Part shown: positions 53,579 to 64,000 of the stretch, one piece after another
How positions within the stretch are numbered: the stretch's first letter is position 1
Layout: each line of letters starts with the position of its first letter
NCBI RefSeq assembly: GCF_023078275.1
Contig: NC_062978.1
Span: 26,185,967 to 26,249,966, forward strand
Source: Leguminivora glycinivorella
Lineage: Eukaryota; Arthropoda; Insecta; Lepidoptera; Tortricidae
Direction of reading: 5' to 3'
Length of the DNA stretch: 64,000 nt
Notes under the pieces: generated by a model
What the model saw: only the letters and a program-made list of their open reading frames with translations
What the model was told of the DNA's origin: nothing
The model's database searches: none
Position numbers and translations under genes: made by a program

Positions 53579-53852
53579 TGGCGACCGGTCTGGCTCAGTC
53601 GGTAGTGACCCTGCCTGCTAAGCCGCGGTACTGGGTTAGAATCCCGGTAAGGGCATTTATTTGTGTGATGAGCACAGATATTTTGTTCCTAATTCATGTT
53701 TTCTATGTATATACGAGTAAGTATGTGTTTATCTATTTAAGTACCTATGTATATCGTCGCTTAGCATCCATAGCACAAGTTTTGCTTAGTTTGGGGATAA
53801 GTTGATTTGTGGAAGGGGTCCTCCATATTCATTATTTATTTATTTATTTATG
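53579..53852 (+). mobile_element. tRNA-derived SINE, tail type B
   Basis: A box TGGCTCAGTCGG; B box mutated (GGTTAGAATCC); type B 3' part with several substitutions and a (TTTA)n tail. The B-box change probably impairs Pol III transcription. Confidence 0.9.
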
Positions 53853-53854
53853 TC

Positions 53855-54520
53855 TATCAACAGTCTGGTCAAACGAGATTGTCAGTAGAATTAGGTGAAA
53901 ATTGTAAAGCCGGTGAAATAAAGTAGGCAATTAGAATAATGAGCAGAATTTAAATCTTCTTTAGAACCATGATTTTGTCAACGAGTGTTAAAAACTCGCG
54001 ACAGCCGAATGACATAATGGAATAACTGAATGAAACTACCTACTTGACAAACTTCATGAAAATTTTGGCGACTACATTTCCCGCACTTTTCAACTGACAG
54101 AAATGACGTTTTAAGTTCGCATTCCTCCTTGTTCCTTCCGCAATAATGACGTCGCGTCGGTTGAATCTTCGGGGCTGCACAGCGGGTAACGTCGTCAATA
54201 AAATGAGTAATTGTGATAATGTTAATACAGTAATGTCAGTAATATGACGTTCATCTCGCAATTTCGTCTGCTTGCAGGGGAATTACAATTTTGAGTCAGA
54301 ACCGGAAAGTTATAAATACAAATTATCATTACGAACATTTCTGCCGCATCCATATATAGGTAATTAATTCAATAGTGATACAATAATATTACATATTATA
54401 CTTTTATCAACCAAGTTCTCAGACAGGTAAGCATGATGGTTGCGTGGTAAACGATAAAACGTCAGGCCGTCCTATTCGCACTTACAAGTAGTGCGAAAAA
54501 GACGACCTGTTTTATCTTTT
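53855..54520. other. No gene recognised
   Basis: A minus-strand frame at 54040-54261 starts at TTG and has a hydrophobic stretch, but no family or splice support. Confidence 0.35.
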
Positions 54521-54524
54521 TTAC

Positions 54525-54953
54525 CACACCAACTGGTAAAGGCTTTCTTTGCTATTCGAAAACAGATAGCAAAATTGCATTTTATCCACAAGGGGGCAAA
54601 GTATTTTCATACAAATTTTAACTCGATATCTTAATCTGGCTGCTAGATTTTACCTTTAAATGATGATTTTTAATAATAAACATTAAATAAATTGATGGAT
54701 TTGATTTATTTTGATGTTTTATAGTCAGTATTTTGTTCGTGTTGGTGTGATGAAAAATTTTGTGTTTCACTCGGTGGCAGTTTGTTTAACCTTCGTGCCT
54801 TGATACCCTCGCAACGCTCAATATTCCACTTTTTGAACCACTCGCTACGCTCGCGGTTCACTATTGGAATCTTTCGCTTGCTCAGTTGTCAATATTGGCA
54901 CGTGCGGTTAGAAAACTACTTATACTTTGCCCGCTTGTAAAACAAATAACTAT
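54525..54953 (+). repeat. Interspersed repeat 'cacaccaactgg', copy 2
   Basis: About 420 bp collinear with 12850-13275, with a small insertion 'gaaccactcgctacgctcgc'. Confidence 0.85.
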
Positions 54954-55439
54954 TATCACGCAACCATGCTTGCCTGCCAGATTAACATGCTGTTTTCCTC
55001 ATATAATTCCAGAATAATTTTATTATGCCTGATCATACGATGATAGTTAATAAGTAGGTAGTAAAGCTGCGCTTGCTCTACATTTACTGTTTTTTTTTTT
55101 ACATATATTACGATTATGTATAAGTACATATTTGTAAGCTTTAATATAGGTACCATTTTTATGATCATTAAGATAATAAATTGACATTTAGAAATCCTTT
55201 TTCTTTTTAATAATAAAAGTAATTCCAGACATGATTCAAAATTAAAATTGTAATGGGACTTAAGTACCTAATCACTTAGGTATAACTTAGTTACCTAGAT
55301 ATAATTAAAAATGTGTAGGTACATTCTATGTGGGTAACATAGGTAATGTATGTGCGGGTTTTAGGGAAGGGGACCGAAAAAAAATAAAAGATAGGTACCA
55401 ACCTATATTTGCGCAAACTATCGGGATCACTCTCAGTCC

Positions 55440-55709
55440 GTTTTCACATTATCCGATCCGATATCGGATATAGGAAGGATTAAAAAAAAATCCAAGATGG
55501 CGCCTGTAATGGCGGTATCGTTCCGACATCCGATATCGAATCAGATAATGTGAAAACGCACTCAAACTTAGGTCGTTTTCACATTATCCGATCCGATATC
55601 GGATGTCGGAAAAAATTCAAATATTTCAATAGAAAACATCCAAGATGGCGCCTGTAATGTATGGGATACCGGTCCTACATCCGATATCGGATCGGATAAT
55701 GTGAAAACG
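55440..55709. repeat. Two adjacent copies of the 'gttttcacatta' MITE
   Basis: Copy B 55440-55558 and copy C 55575-55709, same orientation, separated by 16 bp. Both keep the inverted ends and the 'tccaagatggcgcctgtaat' core. Confidence 0.9.
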
Positions 55710-55711
55710 CA

Positions 55712-56116
55712 CTTACATTAAGTGAGAGCAGTGAGAGTGAGAAAAGACCCCAAACTTACAGAGCCTTAAGAACGCTGACCTAATGGTAACGCCTAGGGAT
55801 ATTGCGAAAAGGCAGCTGGGGCCATATCCAGTTACTAGACGGAGAATGTACGAATACAGATATGTTTCACCTAGTTAGGAATATTACATTTATTTCTACA
55901 AATATTTAATCTTGAAGCTAAAGTTAAAATTTACGTGACTCAGCAATTCCCGAAAAGTTTGTACATTTGGATCACATCTCCGATTTGGATAAAAATTGGT
56001 AGGCTGATAGAGTCCATGATGATGTATATTCATAATTACTAGTATGTACAGTTGCATACATAACTTTATCTACATCCATATAACAAGTTTTTTACACTAT
56101 GTACAGATGTAGCCTA
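55712..56116. other. No gene recognised
   Basis: No motif or exon seen. Confidence 0.4.
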
Positions 56117-56197
56117 AGGCACTGGTCCCACCGCGAGCTAGTAAACTATGAGCTATCGGCTATAAAAACTAACAAAAGATAATCCTTCCGTGTAGAT
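56117..56197. repeat. Half copy of the 16.3-kb outer TIR element
   Basis: 'aaggcactggtcccacc' and 'atgagctatcggctataaaa' match 16266-16340. It stops where the F1 fold-back begins. Confidence 0.75.
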
Positions 56198-56409
56198 AAA
56201 AACCGCCTTCAAAAATAAGCGCGTTACAAAACACGGAGAAACTAAAAAGCAAAAAATAATAAACCTTTGAATTCAGATTTCTTATCGTATTGCAATAATC
56301 TAAACATCCAAATTATAAACAAATCAATTATTTTTGTAGTCGGTACCAGACCTGTTCGTCGCCTTGCTATTGCCTGTTTGCCCCACCCAACCATACACAA
56401 GCTGGTACC
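56198..56409. repeat. F1 fold-back, left half only (copy 3)
   Basis: Matches 170-370 up to 'cccaacca', 'gctggtacc' and then breaks. The right arm is absent; the R1-type element starts at the break. Confidence 0.8.
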
Positions 56410-56696
56410 CGGGGCTGAGGAGAAACTGCTACCGGGCGCGTCTCCACCAGCGGATAGGAGAATGCTCGCTGCTCTTCGGAGTAGAGGGTAGGGGCGAAAT
56501 AAAATAGCTCCCGCGGACAAAACTCCCCAAGTTAAGGTGTTTACCGTGCCGAGAACTGCATGGCGCCGGGGTACGGCGTCGCTAACGGTTCCCCTGGGGC
56601 ACCAGGTCCCACCCCAGGTGTATTTAGTGGCCTTACTCTAGCAACCGGGGCTCTGCTGGAGTGGACATCCTTTCCCTAGGTACTCGTGGGAACAGA

Positions 56697-58019
56697 ATGG
56701 TAGATACAAAAACAAAAACACAACAAAACGATGCAGAAAAGGAGGTGAACAGTGGACAGCCTGTCCAACAAGCAGCATTAGACTCGACTGCTGAAACGAA
56801 GAGGTCGCAAGCGCTGAAACACTTGGAAACGCTCATCAATGAACTTCAAGAGTTTGTCCAGCCAAAGATAAACGTACACAAGGCTATTAAGACCAAAGTG
56901 GCCAGTATTGGCAGTGTTTTCAGAAAGCTTAAGGCACTGGAAGAAGCGCGCCCTATTAATGTGGCGGTAAACGTTGTGGCAACACCCACAACAATACATA
57001 GACGAACACTCACGGAGACCACAACCACAGTGGACACTGAAATAGAAGCTGACTGTGAATCAGTAAGTGGAGATAACCGGGAAATCCGCAGAGCAAAGCG
57101 TAGACAACGAACGTCACCAGAAACAGGGACCAATGAAAAAAAGAAAATGAAGGAGACACGGCCAACTCCACCCGCTAACGAAGTAATAAAGCCCGCCGAA
57201 AATAAAGAAGCAGACTGGCAGACAATAAAATCTAAGAAAGCCAAGAAACTGCACCACAAGAAGCAACCGAGATCAGTGACTAGGCCAAATGCACTTATCG
57301 TTCGTCCAAAGGAAAAAGAAAAATACTCTGAAATACTTAGTCGAGTTAAGAAAGATGTTCCTGATGAACAAGTCCGGGCCTCAGTCGATAAAATCCGCAG
57401 GACCGCCACCGGCGACTTACTAATAATTCTTACAAAAGAAAATGCAGACAAAGGTCATAGCCTGCAAAAGACCATTAGTAGTATCCTGGGAGATGATGCG
57501 CAAGTGATTGGCAAGGGGCCGCAGGAAGATATCGAAATCCGCGACCTTGACGAGATGACGACTAAAGAGGAAATCATCGCAGCCCTGCAGAACGCATCTG
57601 AAGACGAAGGAGAAATCATGCTGACTGCCATAAAGTCACTGCGTAAAGCCTACGGTGGTACTCAGACCGCATTAGTTACATTGGCTGCACCTATTGCGGA
57701 GAAAATACTGAAAAGGCAAAGCAAAATCAGGATTGGCTGGGTTAACTGCCGGATAAGAAGACTGGAAAGATTAACGAAGTGTTTCAGGTGTTGGCACTAC
57801 GGCCATCTTGCCACCAAATGCAAAAGCGAAGTGGATCGATCCAATTGCTGCATGAAGTGCGGAAAAACTGGCCACAAAGCTGTTGCCTGCAAGAATGACG
57901 CTCGATGCTCTCTCTGCGTCGAAAAAGGCGACCCAAAAAATTTGGATCACATCGCCGGAAGTAGCAGATGCCCTGTCCTAAAGGCAGCACTCCAGAAGGT
58001 AAAGAAAAAACCAGTATGA
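56697..58019 (+). CDS. R1-clade ORF1 (gag-like, zinc knuckles)
   Basis: 440 residues from the first ATG in good context ('acagaatgg'). The N-terminal ~330 residues are charged and Lys/Glu-rich (e.g. TSPETGTNEKKKMKETRP), as in LINE ORF1 proteins. Three Cys/His knuckles lie near the C-terminus: CFRCWHYGHLATKC (about 362-375), CMKCGKTGHKAVAC (385-398) and an atypical C-x2-C...H...C (about 404-425). These bind element RNA to form the ribonucleoprotein. The frame is intact, ending TGA inside the ORF2 start (ATGA). An in-frame GTG 12 codons upstream is not needed. Confidence 0.9.
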   Translation: MVDTKTKTQQNDAEKEVNSGQPVQQAALDSTAETKRSQALKHLETLINELQEFVQPKINVHKAIKTKVASIGSVFRKLKALEEARPINVAVNVVATPTTIHRRTLTETTTTVDTEIEADCESVSGDNREIRRAKRRQRTSPETGTNEKKKMKETRPTPPANEVIKPAENKEADWQTIKSKKAKKLHHKKQPRSVTRPNALIVRPKEKEKYSEILSRVKKDVPDEQVRASVDKIRRTATGDLLIILTKENADKGHSLQKTISSILGDDAQVIGKGPQEDIEIRDLDEMTTKEEIIAALQNASEDEGEIMLTAIKSLRKAYGGTQTALVTLAAPIAEKILKRQSKIRIGWVNCRIRRLERLTKCFRCWHYGHLATKCKSEVDRSNCCMKCGKTGHKAVACKNDARCSLCVEKGDPKNLDHIAGSSRCPVLKAALQKVKKKPV

Positions 58020-60526
58020 AAATATTGCAGATAAACCTCAATCACTGTGAAGCGGCACACGATTTGCTCCTTCAAACCGTGCGTGACCTAAAGCCAGATC
58101 TTGCATTGATCTCAGAGCCATATAGACACCTTGCTAGTAAACCTTGGGAAACGGACAGCACCACTAAGGCTGCCATTTGGTCATGTGGCAAGCACCCGTT
58201 CCAGGACGCTGTCAATGGTACTGAAGCTGGTTTTGTGGCTGCGAAACTGGGCGGAATAAACTTCTATAGCTGCTATGCCCCACCCAGCCTCTCACTGGAC
58301 CAATTTGTGGAATTCTTAGATCGACTCACCAAAGACGCGGAACAGCACTCGCGACTGGCAATAGCAGGAGACTTCAACTCTTGGGCAACTGACTGGGGCA
58401 GTAGAGAAACGAATGCGCGAGGAATAGCGCTACTGGAAGCTATGTCAACATTGGATATGGTCTTACTGAATACGGGCGATAAACCTACATTTATTAAGGG
58501 AGAAGCCACTTCCATCGTAGATCTCACTTTTGTTAGCAGCAATCTAGTCAGAAATAGCTCATGGGAGGTAATGGATATTTACACTGCTAGTGATCACTGT
58601 GCGATCGTATGGGAAGTATCAACTGGTGGGAGACCAAAAAAGAGCACAAAAAAAACAAATACAGTTGGATGGAAAGCGAATGCCTTTGATCGTGAGACGT
58701 TTAAGATAGCACTGGACATCAACCCTATCAGTGTTGGTAAAGCTGAAAAGAAAGCGGAAGATGTAATGAGGAAAGTCACACGAGCCTGTGATGCCTGTAT
58801 GCCCCGAAAGCGTGGACTCAATCAGCTACCACCGGTTCACTGGTGGAATGACCAGATTGCTGCTCTTCGTGTAGAGTGCTTCAGCAAGAGAAGGGCATCA
58901 CAGCGAGGTCGAAACAAACCAAACTCTGAGGATCTTGTGACGGAGTATAAGAATGCACGCCGAAGGCTGAACAAAGCCATTAAGGTCAGTAAGAGACAAT
59001 GCTGGAGAGAACTGATCGATGAAGTAGAGGATGACCCGTGGGGCAGGCCGTACAAAGTGGTTATGACACACCTGAAAACTCAGCCAACGCCATCGCCCAC
59101 GTGTCCCAAGCTCCTTGGAAAGATCGTAACAGCCTTGTTTCCTCAGCAAAGGGAACTCCAATACAAGCCAGAAGAGTGCAATATTGAAGAAATTCCACCT
59201 ATCACAGGACAACATTTAATGGAAGCATGTTCCAGAATGGGAAACACAAAAGCCCCGGGACTAGATGGAATCCCAAACATTGCCTTAAAAGAAGCCATCA
59301 AATTAGACCTGTCACCATTCTTGGAGGTCTACGACGAGTGTCTCAAGGAAGGAGTTTTCCCTATGAAGTGGAAACAACAGAGACTAGTGCTTTTGCCTAA
59401 GGGGAAAAAACCTCCTGACGAACCATCATCTTACCGTCCGCTTTGCATGCTTGATACCGCAGGAAAAATACTGGAACGGATTATTCACTGTAGGATTGAA
59501 AGGGTTGTCGAACCGCTGCTCTCACATAACCAATATGGCTTTCGAAAAAACCGCTCTACTTTGGATGCTATTAACTACGTCGTCAACACTGCTAAGGATG
59601 CCATTGCAGGAAGTAGATGGAAAGGAGGGACCAAGAAGTACTGCTTGGTGGCAACCCTTGATATCAAGAACGCCTTTAATTCCGCTAAATGGGATTGTAT
59701 CTTGAGAGCCCTCAGCGACATGAACGTACCGAGATACCTGCTAAAAATAGTGGCAAGCTACTTCTCTGGTAGGATCCTGAAATATGACACCGAGGCCGGT
59801 CCAAAAGAGTACAGGATCACCGGAGGGGTACCTCAAGGTTCCGTTCTAGGTCCGCTACTGTGGAATGTTATGTATGACGGACTACTCAGGCTGGAAATGC
59901 CGAAGGACGTCAAGCTGGTGGCGTACGCCGACGATGTTGCCGTGGTAATCGTAGCGAAACACCTAGAAGAGATTAACTTGGCATTTGATATTACCTTCGA
60001 GAGGATCAGCCAATGGATGGACACGGTTGGCTTAAAATTAGCTGAACACAAGACTGAGGCAGTGCTCATTACTAGTAGGAAACAGTTGGAAACGATCACA
60101 CTGCAAGTCGGGGCACATGAAATAACATCTAAGCCCTATATTCGCTACCTAGGTGTAATGATTGACGCTCGGCTTAGCTTCAAACAACAGGCGCAACACT
60201 TGAGCGATAAAGCGGCGATAGTCAGAACAGCCTTGGCACGGCTAATGCCCAACATAGGAGGACCAAAGCAGAAGAAGAGGAAACTACTATCATCTGTAGT
60301 GACCTCTGTACTCACCTATGGCATCCCGATATGGGCTGATGCATTAAAAACACAGGAAGCACGGAGGAAGGTGATGCCAGTATATCGATTGAGTGCCTTG
60401 AGAGTGGCATGCGCTTTCCGCACGGTGTCCCAAGACGCAGTGTGCGTTATAGCCGGTATGCTGCCTATAAGCTTACTTGCTGAAGAGAGAAGGCCCTCTA
60501 CCGGAGAAAACGTTCTACCGAATTAA
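58016..60526 (+). CDS. R1-clade ORF2: endonuclease and reverse transcriptase
   Basis: Starts MKILQINLNHCEAAHDLL at the ATG overlapping the ORF1 stop. APE-type endonuclease: catalytic Glu34 (LISEPYR), GDFNSW 118-123, Asp169 (SIVDLTF) and SDH 192-194. RT: APGLDGIP (about 413-420), Asp549 in ATLDIKNAF, GGVPQGSVLGP 603-613 and YADD 637-640. The enzyme nicks target DNA and primes reverse transcription of the element RNA from the nick. The reading frame ends early at 60526 because of a 1-nt deletion at about 60492; the true C-terminus follows in another frame. Confidence 0.9.
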   Translation: MKILQINLNHCEAAHDLLLQTVRDLKPDLALISEPYRHLASKPWETDSTTKAAIWSCGKHPFQDAVNGTEAGFVAAKLGGINFYSCYAPPSLSLDQFVEFLDRLTKDAEQHSRLAIAGDFNSWATDWGSRETNARGIALLEAMSTLDMVLLNTGDKPTFIKGEATSIVDLTFVSSNLVRNSSWEVMDIYTASDHCAIVWEVSTGGRPKKSTKKTNTVGWKANAFDRETFKIALDINPISVGKAEKKAEDVMRKVTRACDACMPRKRGLNQLPPVHWWNDQIAALRVECFSKRRASQRGRNKPNSEDLVTEYKNARRRLNKAIKVSKRQCWRELIDEVEDDPWGRPYKVVMTHLKTQPTPSPTCPKLLGKIVTALFPQQRELQYKPEECNIEEIPPITGQHLMEACSRMGNTKAPGLDGIPNIALKEAIKLDLSPFLEVYDECLKEGVFPMKWKQQRLVLLPKGKKPPDEPSSYRPLCMLDTAGKILERIIHCRIERVVEPLLSHNQYGFRKNRSTLDAINYVVNTAKDAIAGSRWKGGTKKYCLVATLDIKNAFNSAKWDCILRALSDMNVPRYLLKIVASYFSGRILKYDTEAGPKEYRITGGVPQGSVLGPLLWNVMYDGLLRLEMPKDVKLVAYADDVAVVIVAKHLEEINLAFDITFERISQWMDTVGLKLAEHKTEAVLITSRKQLETITLQVGAHEITSKPYIRYLGVMIDARLSFKQQAQHLSDKAAIVRTALARLMPNIGGPKQKKRKLLSSVVTSVLTYGIPIWADALKTQEARRKVMPVYRLSALRVACAFRTVSQDAVCVIAGMLPISLLAEERRPSTGENVLPN

Positions 60527-60996
60527 GCCAAGCTGAACTCACGGATGAAGAAAGGAAAATCAGCCTACAACGATGGCAAAAAGAGTGGAATTCCTCGGAA
60601 AATGGCCGATGGACTTACCGTCTTATTCCACGAATAGACACCTGGGTGAACCGTGAGCATGGAGAAGTTAATTACTACCTGACGCAGATGATATCAGGTC
60701 ATGGGTGCTTCCGGGAGTATCTGTATCGTTTTAAGCACGACACGTCTCCGGAGTGCCCATCCTGCGCCGGCGTAAACGAAGATGCGGAACATGTATTTTT
60801 TGTGTGCCCTCGTTTTGAGTCCTCCCGCAGTACTTGGGAAGATGCGTTAAATCAGAAGCTTCGTCCAGAGACCTTGGTGAGCATCATGCTGTCATCGGAG
60901 ACCGCCTGGGAAGAGACAAGCTCTTTTGCGACTGAAGTCCTCAAGAAACTCCGCTGCTTAGAAAGAGATCGAGCAGCTAGTAGAACAGGCACTTAA
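60493..60996 (+). pseudogene. R1-clade ORF2 C-terminal part, shifted frame
   Basis: The frame resumes ALYRRKRSTELSQAEL at about 60493 and continues to a stop at 60996. It includes the CCHC-like CPSC...EDAEHVFFVC (C-x2-C-x8-H-x4-C) found at the C-terminus of R1-type ORF2 proteins. One missing base between RR and AL separates it from the upstream part. This is a single-base defect, possibly an assembly indel. Confidence 0.85.
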
Positions 60997-61171
60997 GAAT
61001 AAACTCGAAGGAAGAGTATCATTACTAGATCCTCCCCCCGCGAAGTAATACCTAACGGCAGTGCCGCGGGGGAAACAGAGGCCGAAGACAGAGGAGGTTT
61101 TTTAGTCGGTATTGAACATCTGAGTCCGACATACCGGGCGCAAGCCTGATGATACGCAAATGTATTTTTCT

Positions 61172-61391
<220 letters not shown>

Positions 61392-61668
61392 TTGCTAGCT
61401 TTGTAAATAGGAAAATCTTATAATCCACCTTATAGGCAATCTCATTTCCTTGCAACATAACAAATGAAAAAGGTTTCCTTTCATCTTTTATATTAAAATT
61501 ATTATACTCTTTATTTATTTTCTTTCTTAGGCTAGGCTGTTTATAATATGAATATAAAAGTAAAATACAAAAACACATACAAAACAATATAAAACACATA
61601 TAAACACATTATAAAAAACCTAACCTAGGGTGCCGCCAGCAGCGGGGCAGGGCCCAAGCTGCCGGTGG

Positions 61669-63372
61669 TTAGGGCTGCAGAGAGAGGAACCGTCGAACTA
61701 TCCGTGCTGTGTCCAAGATCACCGCCTTCTGCATCTGGCCCTTGATCCAGCCACCTAGCGAGAGTCTCTTAAGATGTTGGTCGAGACTCTTCGCTATGAG
61801 ACCGTTCGCTGAAACGACTATCGGAACAATGATCGTTGATTCAACATCCCACATGGCGGTTATCTCGTGAGCCAAGTCTAGGTACTTACTGGACTTGTCC
61901 TTCTCGGCTTTCACGAGATTCTCATCATGGGGGATGGTGATGTCAACGAGCACTGCCCGGCGTTGCAGTCGATCTATTATCACAATGTCAGGTTTATTGG
62001 CTACAATAGTCCTGTCAGTGATAATAGATCGATCCCAATAGAGCGTGGCACGACCATTTTCGAGAACTGGCGCAGGTAAGTACTTGTAGTACGGTACTTC
62101 GCGGTCCACAAGGCCGTATTGAAGAGCAAGTTGCTGGTGAATAATCCTGGCTACGAGATTATGTCTGTGCAAGTACTCGCCGTTAGCAAGATGAGAACAA
62201 CCGGAAATAATATGCCTGAGTGACTCTCCGGGACGGCGGCATGCCCGACAAATGTCGACCGTACCGTCCTTCAGGATATATTTCCGGTAGTTGTTCGTCA
62301 TCATAACTTCGTCCGCAATTGCACAGGCAAAACCCTCGGTTTCTCCGAAGAGGTCCCCGAATCGTAACCAGTTCACCGATGCGAGCAGATCTACATCGGG
62401 TCCCGTGAGGGCCTTGTAGAACCGCCCGTGTAGCTGCTTGCTCTCCCACACCGCCTTGCGGTCCGCAGCACTTAGTACCACAGGTTTGCGCCAGTTCTGT
62501 TTCGCCAAGGAGAGCGGCGTGAGGTTTCCGTCCACTGCCACCACATCACGATGCATCCCGCACTCGTTGTTAAGGAAGTAATTCCTGAGATTGTACACCT
62601 CACGGTTGTGGAGATCTTTGGCGTTTAGGAAGCCTCGACCTCCGCACTTCCGTGGGATGTACAATCTCATAACAGACGAGCGCGGGTGTAACATACGGTG
62701 TGTGGTAAGCAGTGAGCGGACCCTCCGATCCAGGGCGTCCAGCTCAGTCTGGGTCCACCGTAGTATGCCAAAGGAGTATATGAGTAGAGGCATTACCCAG
62801 GCGTTAAAGGCGCGCACTTTGTTGCCTCCTGACAAAAGACTGTTAAGGACTTTTGTCAGCCGACTGAAAAAGCGCTCCTTCACCGACCGTCTAATGCCAA
62901 CATCTTCAATACCCAACGACTGTGACATACCAAGGTACTTATAGGTTTCTGATTCAGAGATAGATCTGAACGACATCGTCTCAGAAAGTTGTAAATTTTC
63001 TGAATTTACAACCTCCCCCCGCTGCACATGCATGACCGCACACTTATCGACACCAAACTCCATTCTGATGGCGGTACTGAAAACTTCTGTGGTTTTCAAT
63101 AGCACCATCAGGTCTTGGGTGTTCGGTGCAAATAGTTTGAGATCGTCCATGTACAGAAGGTGAGAGATGACTTCACCCTCTCTCCGAAGCCGGCAACCTA
63201 GCCCAGAATCCTTCAGCAGCGTGCTGAGGGGATTCAGAGCTAGGCAGAACCATAATGGACTCAAACTGTCACCCTGGAATATTCCTCGCTCAATCCTTAT
63301 GAAGTCCTGCGGGCCAGGGGGCCATCCCTGCCTCCTGGTTGACGAAGGACTGTGGTCCACTGCCTCATACAT
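61669..63372 (-). pseudogene. R4/Dong-like ORF: RT second half and restriction-like endonuclease
   Basis: Reads FIRIERGIFQGDSLSPLWF (RT motif B), LLYMDDLKLFA (catalytic YMDD, about residues 74-77), then LGMSQSLGI (motif D/E). Downstream are C-x2-C-x7-H-x5-C (CRACRRPGESLRHIISGC) and KPDIVIIDRLQRRAVLVDIT, the PD...D catalytic centre of the restriction-like endonuclease of R2, R4 and NeSL-type elements. The single-ORF order RT - CCHC - REL-endo and the 'DYKKAYDSVPHSWL' style of the upstream RT part suggest R4/Dong. The frame is open to the stop at 61669; the first ~20 residues as read are out of frame with the true protein. Confidence 0.8.
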
Positions 63373-63995
63373 GCAGCCAGGAAGGATATTAAAGCTGCAT
63401 CAAGTTTATACAGCTCCAATACCCTTCTCAGCCATGAATGAGGCACCGAATCATAGGCCTTCTTATAGTCAATCCAAGCGGCCGAAATGGCCCCCTTGTT
63501 CCGCCGAACTTGTTGGCAGATGGTCATGTCTATGAGGAGGAGCTCTTTAGTACCACGGGACCCAACCCTACATCCATTTTGAGCGGGAGCCAGAATGTTG
63601 TTAGCGACAATATGCGCGTTAATTTTTGCTCTCAAAATGGATGTAAGGAGCTTGTAAAGTGTAGGCAAGCACGTGATGGGTCTGTAGTTTTTTGCTTCCG
63701 TGGTACTACCGGACTTATAGAGCAGGAAAGTAACACCAGTTGTTAGGGAAGGTGGGAGAGAACCAAGATCGAGGGCTTGTTGAAATTGCGTTGCCAAATG
63801 CGAGTGCGAGCATCGAAACCATTTTAGCCAGAAGTTGTGCAATCCGTCCGGTCCAGGACTTTTCCAGTTCTGGGCCGTACGGGTAGCACAACTTACGTCG
63901 TCGGGGCTGATGGTGATAGCCCCCATAGGCTCGATGCTCTCGCACTCGCGTTCGACAACGGTCATCCACTCACCCTCCGTGTGTTCGACGGGCAC
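63330..63995 (-). pseudogene. R4/Dong-like ORF: RT first half
   Basis: Contains WKSPGPDGLHNFWLKWF, NYRPITCLPTLYKLLTSIL and AAWIDYKKAYDSVPHSWL, the order of RT motifs 0 to A. The frame runs to the window edge and is lost at about 63330-63352, where the other frame takes over; a single indel explains this. N-terminal zinc fingers, if any, lie outside the window. Confidence 0.8.
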
Positions 63996-64000
63996 CGACC

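Overview
The window looks like a repeat-dense stretch of a moth or butterfly (Lepidoptera) nuclear genome. The evidence is a set of lepidopteran-type interspersed repeats recognised from memory: tRNA-derived SINEs with intact Pol III A and B boxes, R1-, R4/Dong-, CR1/jockey- and RTE-type LINE remnants, and dozens of fold-back MITEs. The single-copy DNA is AT-rich with canonical eukaryotic splice signals. There are no bacterial operons, rRNA genes or CRISPR arrays. No database search was possible, so family names are from motif recognition.

Host genes are sparse and all three candidates lie on the minus strand. (1) A two-exon THAP-domain N-terminus at 4327-3729 whose splice sites join in frame. 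(2) An internal exon at 13740-13530 encoding a single transmembrane segment, with a strong acceptor and a GTAAGT donor. (3) The first exon of a small DMAC1/TMEM261-like mitochondrial membrane protein at 48152-47996. Everything else that is coding belongs to transposable elements.

Layout. 0-17 kb: fold-back repeats (two long copies of one palindromic family at 148 and 8651), several MITE families, two inverted copies of a 550-620 bp repeat (7.1 and 11.5 kb) and the THAP and TM exons. 16-25 kb: nested MITEs carrying a LINE ORF2 tail, a CR1/jockey-type LINE fragment, long fold-backs, and a roughly 450 bp GAATA array at a LINE 3' tail. 24.6-28 kb: a duplicated GC-rich segment flanking two TIR elements, one with an 8-bp target-site duplication typical of hAT. 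28-35.5 kb: SINEs, LINE 3' ends, a Penelope-like C-terminal fragment, and a SINE with a 14-bp target duplication. 37.7-38.4 kb: a second CR1/jockey-type fragment.

39.6-46.5 kb is one large fold-back element. Its arms are nearly identical (about 565 bp in the uninterrupted inner part) and made of roughly 160-bp units. The left arm is split by 4.9 kb of nested insertions, including 22 copies of a ~101-bp unit that each carry a GC hairpin, and a 120-bp array. The hairpin array is itself interrupted by a retroposon with a 16-bp target duplication.

46.6-56.2 kb holds the DMAC1-like exon, RTE remnants, a third LINE and more MITEs. 56.4-61.2 kb is a near full-length R1-clade non-LTR retrotransposon (ORF1 with CCHC knuckles, ORF2 with APE endonuclease and RT) that has one 1-nt deletion. 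It meets tail-to-tail, across a ~190 bp CA microsatellite, an R4/Dong-like element with a restriction-like endonuclease that runs off the right edge.
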